Source of the DNA: Teredinibacter franksiae
Lineage (GTDB): Bacteria > Pseudomonadota > Gammaproteobacteria > Pseudomonadales > Cellvibrionaceae
DNA: 64,000 bases
Direction: 5' to 3'
NCBI RefSeq assembly: GCF_014218805.1
Contig: NZ_JACJUV010000004.1
Span: forward strand, 1 to 64,000
Each line of letters opens with the position of its first letter. Position 1 is the first letter of the stretch. Below, in pieces: positions 26,162 through 35,384 of this stretch. The notes under the pieces were generated by a model. That model was not told the origin of the DNA. It was given only the letters and a program-made list of their open reading frames with translations, and searched no databases. A program made the translations under genes and the position numbers.

Positions 26162-28187
26162 GTTTGGACAAATTGCACTAATTATTGCTTTTTTACTCTC
26201 GCTTTGCCTTTCGGTTATACCTATGGCCGGCAGCTTTAATGGACGTTTGGTATGGATGACATCGGCGCGGTCATTAGCTGTGGGCTTGTTTGTATTCGTT
26301 GCGTTATCCTTTGGCATACTGTCGTGGTCATTCTACGTAGATGATTTTTCAGTAGCTTATGTTGCTAATCATTCAAACCTCGTGTTGCCCGTACAATACA
26401 AAATCAGCGCTGTTTGGGGCGGGCACGAAGGCTCTCTATTGTTATGGGTGTTAATTCTTGCAGGCTGGACGCTTGCGGTGAGCGTGTTCAGTAATCGTCT
26501 GCCAATCGATATTTTGGCTCGGGTTCTTTCCGTGATGGGCATGATTTCGGTTGGTTTTTTGTTGTTTATGATTGCAACATCTAACCCTTTTGACCGAGTA
26601 CTACCCAATATCCCCCATGATGGTGGCGATTTAAACCCACTCCTACAAGACGCTGGAATGATATTTCACCCGCCGATGCTGTACATGGGGTATGTAGGGT
26701 TTTCTGTTGTATTTGCTTTTGCGATTTCGGCTTTACTTTCAGGCCGGCTAGATGCGGCTTGGGCAAGGTGGTCACGCCCCTGGACCAACGCAGCCTGGTG
26801 TTTTTTGACAATAGGTGTTGCCCTAGGCAGTTGGTGGGCGTACTACGAACTTGGGTGGGGAGGTTGGTGGTTCTGGGACCCGGTAGAAAATGCGGCGTTT
26901 ATGCCATGGTTGGTGGGCACAGCGCTTATTCACAGTTTGGCCATGACAGAAAAACGGGGCGTGTTTAAAAACTGGACTCTTTTTCTGGCAATATTCACTT
27001 TTTCTCTGAGCTTGTTAGGTACGTTTCTAGTGCGCTCTGGCGTGCTCACTTCGGTGCACTCGTTCGCAGCAGATCCAACCCGTGGCGTGTTTATACTGGC
27101 GTTTTTAGGTGTAGTGGTCGGTGGGTCATTAACACTTTTTGCACTGCGAGCACCGGTTGTTAAAAGTGTCTCAGGTTTTGGTTTTCTCTCTCGCGAGGCC
27201 TTCTTATTAGCCAACAGTATTATCTTTATTATTGCCGCCAATTTCATTTTACTTGGCACCTTGTACCCGCTTGTAGCAGATGCATTAGGGCAGGGGAAAA
27301 TCTCGGTCGGAGAACCGTGGTTTAACACATTTTTTGTACCGCTCATGGCCGTTGTTGCGTTGACAATGGGGTTGGGCTCAATGCTTAACTGGAAAAAAAC
27401 AGACTTCCAAAAGATAAAGCGGTGGCAGGTGCCACCTCTATTAGTCGCCTTGTGGATTGGTACATTTTTGCCTGGGGTGTTCGACGGCGGGTATTCTATT
27501 TCTGCGGCCATTGCGATTACGTTGGGTTCCTGGGTCATTTTATCGTCGGTTTGGGATGTGCGCCGAAAAATCAGTAAGTCATCAATCCCCTCTGAGGGAA
27601 TGTCTAAATTGTCGCTCAGTTACTACGGTATGATCGTTGCTCATATCGGCTTTGCTCTTTCGCTTTTGGGTGCCAGCCTGAATACCATCTATAGCGACCA
27701 ACGGGATGTGCGCCTATCGATTGGTGAGCCGCTATACGCAGCGGGTTACGAGTATGAATTACTTGATGTTACTCGCACGCGAGGTGCTAATTTTACCGCG
27801 GATGTCGGTGACGTGATTGTGCGGCGCAATGGCAAAGAAATTAGCCGCTTACGACCTCAAAAACGCCGCTATTTTTCCGGCGGTAATGTAATGACAGAAG
27901 CGGATATCGATGTAGGTTTTTTTCGTGATATTTATGTAGCACTAGGTGAAGAACTGGACAATGGCGACTGGGCTATACGCATACACTTTAAGCCACTTGT
28001 ACGTTGGATATGGTTTGGTGCATTGTTTATGGCAATAGGGGGCGCTATTGCCATCAGTGATCGCCGCTATAAACTTCGCAAAAAGAAGACCAAGAAAGAG
28101 AGTGATATCCAAACGGAACACCCTGGTCCAGTAAGTGAGGCGCTTGGCGCTGCGGATAACAATGTTACAGGCACAACGCCGTCATGA
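26151..28187 (+). CDS. ccmF: Cytochrome c heme lyase CcmF
   Basis: A 678-residue membrane protein with about 15 helices that joins heme to apocytochrome c. The WWD domain reads GWGGWWFWDPVENAAFMPWL, and heme-ligand histidines lie in SAVWGGHEGSLLLW and TALIHSLAMTEKRGVFKNW. Length matches the family. The 3' end overlaps ccmG by ATGA. It should work with CcmH and CcmI, which are not in this operon. Confidence 0.96.
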   Translation: MIPEFGQIALIIAFLLSLCLSVIPMAGSFNGRLVWMTSARSLAVGLFVFVALSFGILSWSFYVDDFSVAYVANHSNLVLPVQYKISAVWGGHEGSLLLWVLILAGWTLAVSVFSNRLPIDILARVLSVMGMISVGFLLFMIATSNPFDRVLPNIPHDGGDLNPLLQDAGMIFHPPMLYMGYVGFSVVFAFAISALLSGRLDAAWARWSRPWTNAAWCFLTIGVALGSWWAYYELGWGGWWFWDPVENAAFMPWLVGTALIHSLAMTEKRGVFKNWTLFLAIFTFSLSLLGTFLVRSGVLTSVHSFAADPTRGVFILAFLGVVVGGSLTLFALRAPVVKSVSGFGFLSREAFLLANSIIFIIAANFILLGTLYPLVADALGQGKISVGEPWFNTFFVPLMAVVALTMGLGSMLNWKKTDFQKIKRWQVPPLLVALWIGTFLPGVFDGGYSISAAIAITLGSWVILSSVWDVRRKISKSSIPSEGMSKLSLSYYGMIVAHIGFALSLLGASLNTIYSDQRDVRLSIGEPLYAAGYEYELLDVTRTRGANFTADVGDVIVRRNGKEISRLRPQKRRYFSGGNVMTEADIDVGFFRDIYVALGEELDNGDWAIRIHFKPLVRWIWFGALFMAIGGAIAISDRRYKLRKKKTKKESDIQTEHPGPVSEALGAADNNVTGTTPS

Positions 28188-28702
28188 ATCGACTTAAACT
28201 CTTTATCCCTCTCTTTATATTTGCGGTACTCGCCGCTTTTCTCTGGAAAGGTTTATCTTTAGACCCGAATTATTTGCCTTCTGCGCTTATAGACAAGCCT
28301 GTGCCGGCGTTTGAACTGCCCAACTTGCGCGAGCCAGATCAATTAGTAAAAACTGAAGAATTGTTAGGTGAACCCTACTTGTTAAATGTTTGGGCCACTT
28401 GGTGTCCTAGTTGTCGAGTTGAGCACCCTTATTTACTCCAGCTTGCAGAGCAGGGTGTAAAAATAGTGGGTTTAAACTATAAAGACGAAGATGAGGCAGC
28501 GAAGGAATGGTTGAAGCATTTTAAAGACCCTTACAGCCTTATTATAGCTGACAGAGAAGGGCGCCTAGGGCTCGACTTAGGTGTTTATGGTGCGCCAGAA
28601 ACGTTTATTGTTGATGCCCAAGGCATCATTCGATACAAACACGTTGGTGTGGTGGACGAACGCGTATGGCGATCTACGCTCGCGCCAATCTACAATAAAT
28701 AA
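28184..28702 (+). CDS. ccmG: Thiol:disulfide interchange protein CcmG/DsbE
   Basis: A 172-residue membrane-anchored thioredoxin-like reductant of apocytochrome c. N-terminal TM helix (residues 5-24), active site WCPSC (Cys74, Cys77) and the GAPETFIVD cis-Pro motif are present. The next gene in most gammaproteobacterial operons, ccmH, is missing here: the following 100 bp contains only an AGGCGC/GCGCCT hairpin (28728-28744) without a T run. Confidence 0.93.
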   Translation: MNRLKLFIPLFIFAVLAAFLWKGLSLDPNYLPSALIDKPVPAFELPNLREPDQLVKTEELLGEPYLLNVWATWCPSCRVEHPYLLQLAEQGVKIVGLNYKDEDEAAKEWLKHFKDPYSLIIADREGRLGLDLGVYGAPETFIVDAQGIIRYKHVGVVDERVWRSTLAPIYNK

Positions 28703-28802
28703 CGGCACTATTATTTGGAAAAAGTGGAGGCGCACTACGCGCCTGATACAGCGTCGAGGCTCCTCAGTGGGCCTTAATTAAACACCCTAGAACAGTACAC
28801 TC

Positions 28803-29825
28803 ATGCGTTTGCTACCTGAATACTCTCCCGTTAAAAGTATCCTGCTTGCACTGCCCTATGCCGGTGGTGATTGGGATGCAAATCTGTCGGCGGCTTTAGA
28901 ATGCTATACCGATATGGTCGAGGCTTTTATCCGCAGTGATAACGCTATAAATGTATTGTTGTTGACGCAACCTCGGAGCCGGGTCGAAAATTGGGTTAGT
29001 GGTTTGGCATTAACCGAAAAACAATTACAGCAGTTACAGGTGATACGTGACATAGCCTACGATGATACCTGGGTAAGAGATTTTGGGCCGTTAAGTTTTA
29101 ACGAAAAAGGGAAGCCGCAATCGGCTACCTGTTATAAAACATTTACGTTTAATGGCTGGGGGAATAAGTATGCCTACAGTGCGGACGATAAAGTATCACA
29201 ACAATTGATTCGCTACGGTATTGGCCCCCATTTAAAGTTGAACCTAGTGGTAGAGGGGGGAGGCATTGAAATAAACAACGCGGGTCATTTATTATTGAAT
29301 AAGAATTGTATTGTCACCGATACCCGCAACCCAAATGTTGATATGGCGGCGTTAGAGGCGAGAATAAAAAGCGACTTGGGCAGTGGTGAAATTCTTTGGC
29401 TTGAAAATATACAATTAACCGGAGATGATACCGACGGCCATATTGATACGATTGCCCGCTTTCTTAATGATCACACCATCGTGGCCTGCGAAGCTAATAC
29501 AGAACATCACGATGCTGAGTCGCTCGAGCGGCTCAACCAACAACTAACCGACATTTGTGAACAGAAAGGTTGGACACTTGCGGGCTTACCGGTACCGGTC
29601 ATACATAGCCAGGTCGATAATCGCATATTACCCGCAACCTACGCTAATTTTCTCCACTGTAATAACACACTTTATGTCCCCATTTACGGTGTTGCTGAAG
29701 ACGAAAAAGCCATTGCAGTATTACAGTCCTTAGCTCCCGAAAAAACAATCGTGGCTATTCGCTGTGAGGCATTGCTAGAGCAGCATGGCAGCCTCCATTG
29801 TGCAACCATGCAAATTGCTAGGTGA
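28803..29825 (+). CDS. aguA: Agmatine deiminase AguA
   Basis: A 340-residue enzyme that converts agmatine to N-carbamoylputrescine and ammonia. Guanidino-hydrolase motifs are present: DDTWVRDFGPL, EGGGIEIN, DDTDGHIDTIARF, and the C-terminal catalytic Cys333 in GSLHCAT. It ends in a 4-bp overlap with GTGA of the aguB region and forms a two-gene putrescine module. Length is slightly below the plant and Pseudomonas enzymes (about 360). Confidence 0.92.
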   Translation: MRLLPEYSPVKSILLALPYAGGDWDANLSAALECYTDMVEAFIRSDNAINVLLLTQPRSRVENWVSGLALTEKQLQQLQVIRDIAYDDTWVRDFGPLSFNEKGKPQSATCYKTFTFNGWGNKYAYSADDKVSQQLIRYGIGPHLKLNLVVEGGGIEINNAGHLLLNKNCIVTDTRNPNVDMAALEARIKSDLGSGEILWLENIQLTGDDTDGHIDTIARFLNDHTIVACEANTEHHDAESLERLNQQLTDICEQKGWTLAGLPVPVIHSQVDNRILPATYANFLHCNNTLYVPIYGVAEDEKAIAVLQSLAPEKTIVAIRCEALLEQHGSLHCATMQIAR

Positions 29826-29833
29826 ACCCGCAA

Positions 29834-30754
29834 ATGAACAACACATTTATTGCCGCCGTTATACAACAGCCTATTTCCGGCAACGAAAAGTCGGTGAATC
29901 TCTCAGAAACAGAACAGCACATCCGTGATGCAGTCTATCAAGGGGCTGAATTAATTGTATTACAGGAGCTGCATGCAACCCGCTATGTTTGCCAAATAGA
30001 AGACACCGACGTTTTCGATCTCGCCGAACCATTGGACGGCGTTACCGCACAATTGATAGGTGCTCTTGCTGAAGAGCTGGATGTTGTCATTGTAATGTCA
30101 GGCTTTGAGCGTCGAGCCGCCGGCCTGTACCACAATACGGCTCAGGTTTTCGACGGAGACCAAGGCCGAGTGGGTCTCTATCGGAAAATGCATATACCCG
30201 ATGACCCTGGTTTTTATGAGAAATTTTATTTCACTCCAGGTGATGCTGAGTCTAGTAAATTAAATGGTTTCGAGCCCGTCCAAACACGCCTTGGTAAACT
30301 GGGCATACTGATATGTTGGGACCAATGGTACCCAGAAGCAGCACGCTTAATGGCCCTGGCTGGCGCGGAATGCTTGATTTACCCCACGGCCATAGGTTGG
30401 GATCCTAACGACGATGACGATGAGCAAAACCGGCAGCGCGATGCCTGGCTCACGATTCAGCGCGGGCATGCCATCGCCAATGGCCTCCCAGTGTTAGTGG
30501 CCAATCGAACGGGTTACGAGCCTTCGCCTACAGATGATTCAGACGGCATTGAGTTTTGGGGTTCAAGCTTCATTACGGGGCCTCAAGGGGAATATCTATT
30601 AGAGCCTTCAATAGAAGCCGAGGGGGCATTATTTGCTCAAATCGATTTAGGGCGTTCCGAACAGGTAAGGAGGGTTTGGCCTTTCCTTAGAGACAGGCGT
30701 GTTGATGCCTACCAAAACATGAACCGACGATGGCTGGATGACGATCACTCGTAG
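29834..30754 (+). CDS. aguB: N-carbamoylputrescine amidase AguB
   Basis: A 306-residue nitrilase-superfamily amidase converting N-carbamoylputrescine to putrescine, CO2 and ammonia. The Glu-Lys-Cys triad sits in LQELHATRYVCQ, YRKMHIPDDP and LICWDQWYPEAARL. ATG 29834 has AGGTGA at eight bases upstream. A GTG at 29822, overlapping the aguA stop, would add four residues. Together with aguA it completes the agmatine route to putrescine. Confidence 0.93.
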   Translation: MNNTFIAAVIQQPISGNEKSVNLSETEQHIRDAVYQGAELIVLQELHATRYVCQIEDTDVFDLAEPLDGVTAQLIGALAEELDVVIVMSGFERRAAGLYHNTAQVFDGDQGRVGLYRKMHIPDDPGFYEKFYFTPGDAESSKLNGFEPVQTRLGKLGILICWDQWYPEAARLMALAGAECLIYPTAIGWDPNDDDDEQNRQRDAWLTIQRGHAIANGLPVLVANRTGYEPSPTDDSDGIEFWGSSFITGPQGEYLLEPSIEAEGALFAQIDLGRSEQVRRVWPFLRDRRVDAYQNMNRRWLDDDHS

Positions 30755-30923
30755 TGGTTTACCTGTTCCAATTGTGCTTAGCGTGTATTTCAGGCTGGTT
30801 AAAAATCCAACAGCGCGCAATATGGTGCAGTGCAGCATTCGTGTGCTATTATTCAAAGATCAATGAGTTCAATTGTTCGTTTTTTCGAATATCAGCACAC
30901 CACACCTCTGCGGAGGAATCAGC

Positions 30924-32231
30924 ATGCTCTACCACGCCTACGAAATTAATCACGCCGCCATGGCCCCTTTACGAGAGGCCATTGAAGCGAATAAACGCTT
31001 GCTAGAATCCCCCTACAACCCTGCATCCTACACTTGGCTTGGCAAAACGGCCTCTGCTGCCTGTGACCTTTTTGAATCTGCAACCCGGCGATATGCAAAG
31101 CCAACCTGGGACTTACATACCGCAACGATTAACGGGGTTAATGTACCCATAAAGGAGCGTGTCGTCTGGGAAAAGCCATTCTGTAGAATGCTCCATTTTG
31201 AACGGCCGGCTACAGAACTGCAAAAAGCCCAAAAGAAGGCCAAGGCAGAGCCTCGTGTGCTACTGGTAGCACCGCTTTCCGGGCACTATGCGACCTTACT
31301 GCGGGGCACCGTTGAGGCATTTCTACCGGAGCATGAAGTCTATGTCAGCGATTGGGCCGACGCGCGAGAAGTCCCCTTAAGCCGGGGTCGGTTCGACCTA
31401 AATGACTACATCGATTACATTATTGAAATGCTTGAAGTGCTAGGGCCAGATGCCCATATTATAAGTATATGCCAGCCTGGCCCACCGGTATTGGCGGCAA
31501 TTTCGATTATGTCTGAACGGGAGCATGACAGCTTACCGGCGACTATGACTTTTATGGGGTCTCCAATCGATACACGGCTGTCGCCCACATTACCCAATCG
31601 TGTTGCCATGGAACATAGTTACGAGTGGTTCAAAGAAAACATGATTTATACGGTTCCTTGGCCTAATAAGGGCGTAATGCGCAAGGTGTACCCAGGCTTT
31701 TTACAACTAAGCGGCTTTATCACCATGAACCAGGGCCGGCATGCCATGGCCCACCGCAAATATTTTGAGCATCTCGTCGAAGGTGATTGTGACAGCGCAC
31801 AAAAGCACCGTAATTTTTACGATGAATACCTCGCGGTACTGGATTTAACCGAAGAATTCTATCTGCAAACGATACGGGACATTTTCCAACAACATAAATT
31901 ACCCAAAGGTGAGTTTTATCATCGTGGTAAGCGTGTGGACCCTAAAAAGATAACCCAAGTGGGTTTGATGACCATCGAGGGTGAAAAGGACGATATTTCA
32001 GGTATTGGCCAAACTCAGGTAGCCCACAGTTTGTGTCCCAACATTCCAGAAGAAAGCCAATTAGATTACATTCAGCCTGGAGTAGGTCATTACGGTGTCT
32101 TCAGCGGTTCTACCTTCCGCGCAGAAGTTAAGCCAAAAATGCAGGCGTTCATGCGTAAACATTTTGATGAAAAAAAGGAAGCGCACTTTCAAAATTCGAA
32201 TGAATATTTAGTCCGTAGCCTTGACGATTAA
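30924..32231 (+). CDS. phaZ: Intracellular polyhydroxyalkanoate depolymerase
   Basis: A 435-residue PHB depolymerase of the intracellular, Cys-type family, which degrades amorphous storage PHB. The nucleophile is in ISICQPGPPVLAA, the family Asp in EGEKDDISG and the His in GVGHYGVFSG. GGAGGAA precedes ATG 30924; the upstream ATG at 30873 lacks a site. It implies PHB storage in this organism, but no synthase gene is in the window. It ends four bases before the convergent binding-protein gene. Confidence 0.92.
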   Translation: MLYHAYEINHAAMAPLREAIEANKRLLESPYNPASYTWLGKTASAACDLFESATRRYAKPTWDLHTATINGVNVPIKERVVWEKPFCRMLHFERPATELQKAQKKAKAEPRVLLVAPLSGHYATLLRGTVEAFLPEHEVYVSDWADAREVPLSRGRFDLNDYIDYIIEMLEVLGPDAHIISICQPGPPVLAAISIMSEREHDSLPATMTFMGSPIDTRLSPTLPNRVAMEHSYEWFKENMIYTVPWPNKGVMRKVYPGFLQLSGFITMNQGRHAMAHRKYFEHLVEGDCDSAQKHRNFYDEYLAVLDLTEEFYLQTIRDIFQQHKLPKGEFYHRGKRVDPKKITQVGLMTIEGEKDDISGIGQTQVAHSLCPNIPEESQLDYIQPGVGHYGVFSGSTFRAEVKPKMQAFMRKHFDEKKEAHFQNSNEYLVRSLDD

Positions 32232-32235
32232 TATC

Positions 32236-33156
32236 TTAGCGGGTGGCAATTATTTCTGGCGAAGGAATGATTGTCCCGGCTGTTACCAAAATCGGTGAAG
32301 TGTCCGAATGTGGGGCGGCTAACAAAGAGTTTTTTAACGAAAATACCCGGAGTTTCTCTGAATTAAGCTCAACGAGTACATCTGTAAAGTAAGATTTAAA
32401 CAGCCTGTCTAGGGTGCCGTCAGTAATGGCCAATTCCAGCGCAATGGTTAAGCGTTCCGATAATTTCGGGTAGTGATCGCTGACCTGAAAAAACACCGGG
32501 AACGGATAATAAATCATAATGTCTGGGACAATAGTGAGATCATTATACTCGCTACCCAGTTCTTTCAAAGTCTGCTTTGCTTCACCGGCACTCAGCGGGA
32601 TATAGTCAAATCGACCTCGGCTTAGCATGAAGAATAGTGAGTCGAATGTTGTGCCCACCACCAACGGTAATGCATTTTCTTCGTAAATGGGCACGTCAGC
32701 CCAATAATTCACTTGCCCAGCACGAAAATTTTGTAAATCTGAATAGTTCTGAATAGACTCAAATTTTTTGACATCCGTTTTACGCACAATAAGTACTCGA
32801 TACCCAAGTAAGCCTTTCATAACTGGCAGTGGTATAACGTTGAGCTGTCGGTCGAAAGCCATTTGCTTCGAGGGTAATGGATTGGTGAAGAAATTTACTT
32901 CTTGGCCTTTGGCGACAACGCGCCTACCTCGATCATAATTGACGTCTAGGTAGTTGACACTGAAATCAAAGGGACCAAAATCAACTTGAGTGCGCTGCAG
33001 TAAAATCTCCGCTAAAACAGACTCGTAGGTAGCACGGCTGGTACTCAAACCGGTAGCCCAGAAAGCGGCTTTAAGCGCATTATCATCTGCTTTTGCAGCA
33101 TGGCAAAAGGGTAGCAGCGCTAATATGGCCAGTATGGCAAATTGCATGCTAGGCAT
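32236..33156 (-). CDS. Periplasmic solute-binding-protein-like protein
   Basis: A 306-residue exported protein with a signal peptide (residues 1-22, ending CHAAKADD) and a fold resembling amino-acid-type binding proteins (SBP_bac_3), judged from NYSDLQNFRAGQ, DSLFFMLSRGRFDYIPLSAGEA and AITDGTLDRLFKSYFTD. No ABC transporter subunits are adjacent, so it may be an orphan sensor or enzyme-like relative. The start could be M4. Ligand is not predictable. Confidence 0.75.
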   Translation of the reverse strand: MPSMQFAILAILALLPFCHAAKADDNALKAAFWATGLSTSRATYESVLAEILLQRTQVDFGPFDFSVNYLDVNYDRGRRVVAKGQEVNFFTNPLPSKQMAFDRQLNVIPLPVMKGLLGYRVLIVRKTDVKKFESIQNYSDLQNFRAGQVNYWADVPIYEENALPLVVGTTFDSLFFMLSRGRFDYIPLSAGEAKQTLKELGSEYNDLTIVPDIMIYYPFPVFFQVSDHYPKLSERLTIALELAITDGTLDRLFKSYFTDVLVELNSEKLRVFSLKNSLLAAPHSDTSPILVTAGTIIPSPEIIATR

Positions 33157-33672
33157 TATTCAGTGGCGTTCGAGGTGTCATGGCGATAAGTGAAACAAAC
33201 AGTTTATTCATTATTATTGAGTGCTTTGGCGTTTAAGTAAACCAATCGCGATAGTCATAATGTCACGACACGTTTGGAGCGTCAATCAGCCTTGTATGAA
33301 TTGTATTATGTGTTTTATCAGCCAAAAACATGAATTATTGGGCGTTTTTTGCTAATTAAGGAATAAAATGCAGAGATTAGGAAGGCGAGCATGTAAATAC
33401 TTGTAACCCGCTTAACGACAACATGTATTGCTCGGAGAACTTGAGGGTCGGCCCCAAAAGGCGGGTGTAAGGGTGTTGTGCCTAATGGCGCAATGCTTCC
33501 ACCCTTTAACGGGCTATAGTTTTTTTGTTCTGATTGCCTGTATCGAGGGCGCGTATACCGAGAGAGCGATTAAGCGTTTAACGTATACGTTCTGCGCGTT
33601 TGAGCTTGAGCTTGAGCTTGAGCTTGAGCTTGAGCTTGAGCTTGAGGTTGAGGTTGAAGATGAGGTTGAAGG
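33157..33672. other. Intergenic region with a hexanucleotide repeat
   Basis: No gene is supported in this 516-bp stretch. The plus-strand frame 33428-33715 is open only because of the Leu-Glu-coding repeat at its end and it runs into the oppositely coded gene. The simple repeat is listed separately. Confidence 0.5.
33602..33643 (+). repeat. (GAGCTT)7 microsatellite
   Basis: Seven perfect GAGCTT units are followed by degenerate GAGGTT/GAAGAT units to about 33672. The tract abuts the 3' end of the DUF6488-like gene, whose stop is at 33673. As a six-base unit it would not shift any frame when it expands. Confidence 0.95.
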
Positions 33673-34023
33673 TTATTCAAGCCCCTTGAATTCACCTGAG
33701 AAATTTGCATCGTAGACATCGCCACCGGATGACATCAGTACGTAGAGCGTCTGTTTTTCAATTTTATTACCAACGGCTATAATGTAATACCCATTACCTT
33801 TTATATGTATTGCGATATTATCGTTTGGAACGGAAGCCCAGCTTTCAGGTATTTTCCCTATCGCCAAACCAACATCCTTTTCTGACAATTGCTTTGCAAC
33901 ATCGGCGGCTAAAGATATAGCCTGTACTTCTGTAAGGTCTGGATGCGTGTGATCGCTATGGGCAAATACTTGCGTACTAACCAGTAATACTAACGATAAA
34001 AAAAACGGTATATATGCCTTCAT
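33673..34023 (-). CDS. Small exported protein, DUF6488-like
   Basis: A 116-residue protein with a signal peptide (residues 1-21, ending VFAHSDHTHP) whose mature N-terminus has four His residues that could bind metal. The body reads EVQAISLAADVAKQLSEKDVG and GNKIEKQTLYVLMSSGGDVYDANF. This type of protein is commonly found beside HupE/UreJ-like genes, as here, where it lies 23 bp after one. A periplasmic metal-related function is inferred. Confidence 0.75.
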   Translation of the reverse strand: MKAYIPFFLSLVLLVSTQVFAHSDHTHPDLTEVQAISLAADVAKQLSEKDVGLAIGKIPESWASVPNDNIAIHIKGNGYYIIAVGNKIEKQTLYVLMSSGGDVYDANFSGEFKGLE

Positions 34024-34046
34024 CAGATCACCTAATAGTTGGGTGC

Positions 34047-34901
34047 TTAGTGGGAGTGCAGGTTTTCGCCGTCGTGTGAATGCTCATCAAGGGCTTTCTC
34101 TTCATTAGCTTGCGAATGATCTGCTTTAAAATTCAACGTCCTTGGGTAGTTGGTTAGCGGCGATGCATTAACCTCCATATCTTCGTGAATATGAGAATGG
34201 TCATCGGCGTTTAGGGGGAAATCATCGGGAAATCGCGAGTGTTGGTAGCCATGCAGTTGCATAAGTAATAATAGCCCGCCTAGTAGCATCAGCCCGATAT
34301 TGGCGCCCTTACTGAAGTGAGAGAAGGATTGTGTTTGTCTCCACCCTGAAAGTACCAACAACATTACACTCAAAGCGATGATTTGGCCAACCTCTACGCC
34401 GACGTTAAAGGAAAGAATTTTTAACACTAAATCATCACTACCGAGCGGTAATTGTTGTAAACGTGTAGATAAACCAAAGCCGTGAATCAACCCAAAAGCA
34501 AATACCATCCAGGTTAAATTGGGTGATCGCACTTGAAAATACCGTTTAAAGCCATCTAAATTATCGAAAGCTTTATAGCAAACAGTCAACGCTATAACCG
34601 CATCTATTAGATAGTAATTGGCCTTTATCTCCAGCAATGTTGCGAAAACAAGCGTTATCGAATGGCCAATGGTAAAGGCGGTAATGAATTTTAGGATGTC
34701 TTTAAATTGGGTTAGGAAAAAAACCACCCCAAGCAAAAACAATAAATGATCGTATCCCGATAGCATATGGGTTGCGCCGAGCTGCATATACTCAAAGAAG
34801 CTAGCGTTAAGAATACGCGCTTGATCTTCTACAGACATGCCATGGGCAAAAGCCGTGCTACTCAGGCTGGTGATTAAAACGAGTAAAATAAGCCTAAGCA
34901 T
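34047..34901 (-). CDS. HupE/UreJ-family membrane protein with His-rich tail
   Basis: A 284-residue membrane protein with signal-like first helix and about seven TM segments. The HupE/UreJ_2 family is recognisable in LGATHMLSGYDHLLFLLGVV, FTIGHSITLV and FGLIHGFGLS; His and Asp in these helices bind nickel or cobalt in characterised members. The last ~70 residues are cytoplasmic or periplasmic and His-rich (DDHSHIHED, DEHSHDGENLHSH). Its position beside the B12 block suggests cobalt supply, but no riboswitch or operator is seen before it. Confidence 0.82.
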   Translation of the reverse strand: MLRLILLVLITSLSSTAFAHGMSVEDQARILNASFFEYMQLGATHMLSGYDHLLFLLGVVFFLTQFKDILKFITAFTIGHSITLVFATLLEIKANYYLIDAVIALTVCYKAFDNLDGFKRYFQVRSPNLTWMVFAFGLIHGFGLSTRLQQLPLGSDDLVLKILSFNVGVEVGQIIALSVMLLVLSGWRQTQSFSHFSKGANIGLMLLGGLLLLMQLHGYQHSRFPDDFPLNADDHSHIHEDMEVNASPLTNYPRTLNFKADHSQANEEKALDEHSHDGENLHSH

Positions 34902-35384
34902 ACAGAGCCTCTGAAGACGGATTTAGGTGGTTGAAGGTCTACATCTTGTTACGCGTATTATCTACACAGCGCACCGGTTAAGGGATTATAAACATTAAAG
35001 CATTTAGGGCGCCTCTATTATTTGCTTTAAGCCTCTGGATTTGTGTGCGGTTTCAAGGGGGGGGATTACAGGCATGCCGGTTGGCCGTCGAGAAATTTTA
35101 ACGTCCTACAAAATTAGCATACAAGCCACCGAAGGGCGGTGCCTGGAAAACCGGGAGTGCAACAGATCTTCGCTGTGCAGGCCGCCGTACTTAAGGAGTG
35201 CCAGGCCCCGTGCACAAACCAAAATTGATTATTAGCGGTACCCTTTTGTTGTTCACACCTTTTCGTTAATACCGTATCACCTATTGGTGGATTTACGGCT
35301 TTTTTCGCCCGCACTTATGTGCACGCTGTAAGCTTGAAAGCTTTGGTTCACTAAGTTTCTACGCAATTACCACGGTTATAGAGC
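34902..35384. other. Intergenic region between hupE-like and btuF genes
   Basis: This 483-bp stretch shows no supported gene and lacks the cobalamin riboswitch core that occurs at 45315-45333. A nine-G run lies at 35059-35067. The minus strand upstream of the hupE-like gene is AT-rich near 34990-35010 and may hold its promoter. Confidence 0.45.

Noticed and set aside
28702..28803. Degraded ccmH between ccmG and aguA
   Set aside because: Only 100 bp are available and no CcmH motif (Cys pair) can be read in any frame.
33428..33715. 95-codon frame ending in a Leu-Glu repeat
   Set aside because: It is kept open by the GAGCTT microsatellite and overlaps a well-supported exported protein on the other strand.
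35041..35314. Possible gene or riboswitch between hupE-like and btuF genes
   Set aside because: Frames are short and featureless on both strands, and the cobalamin riboswitch core is absent.
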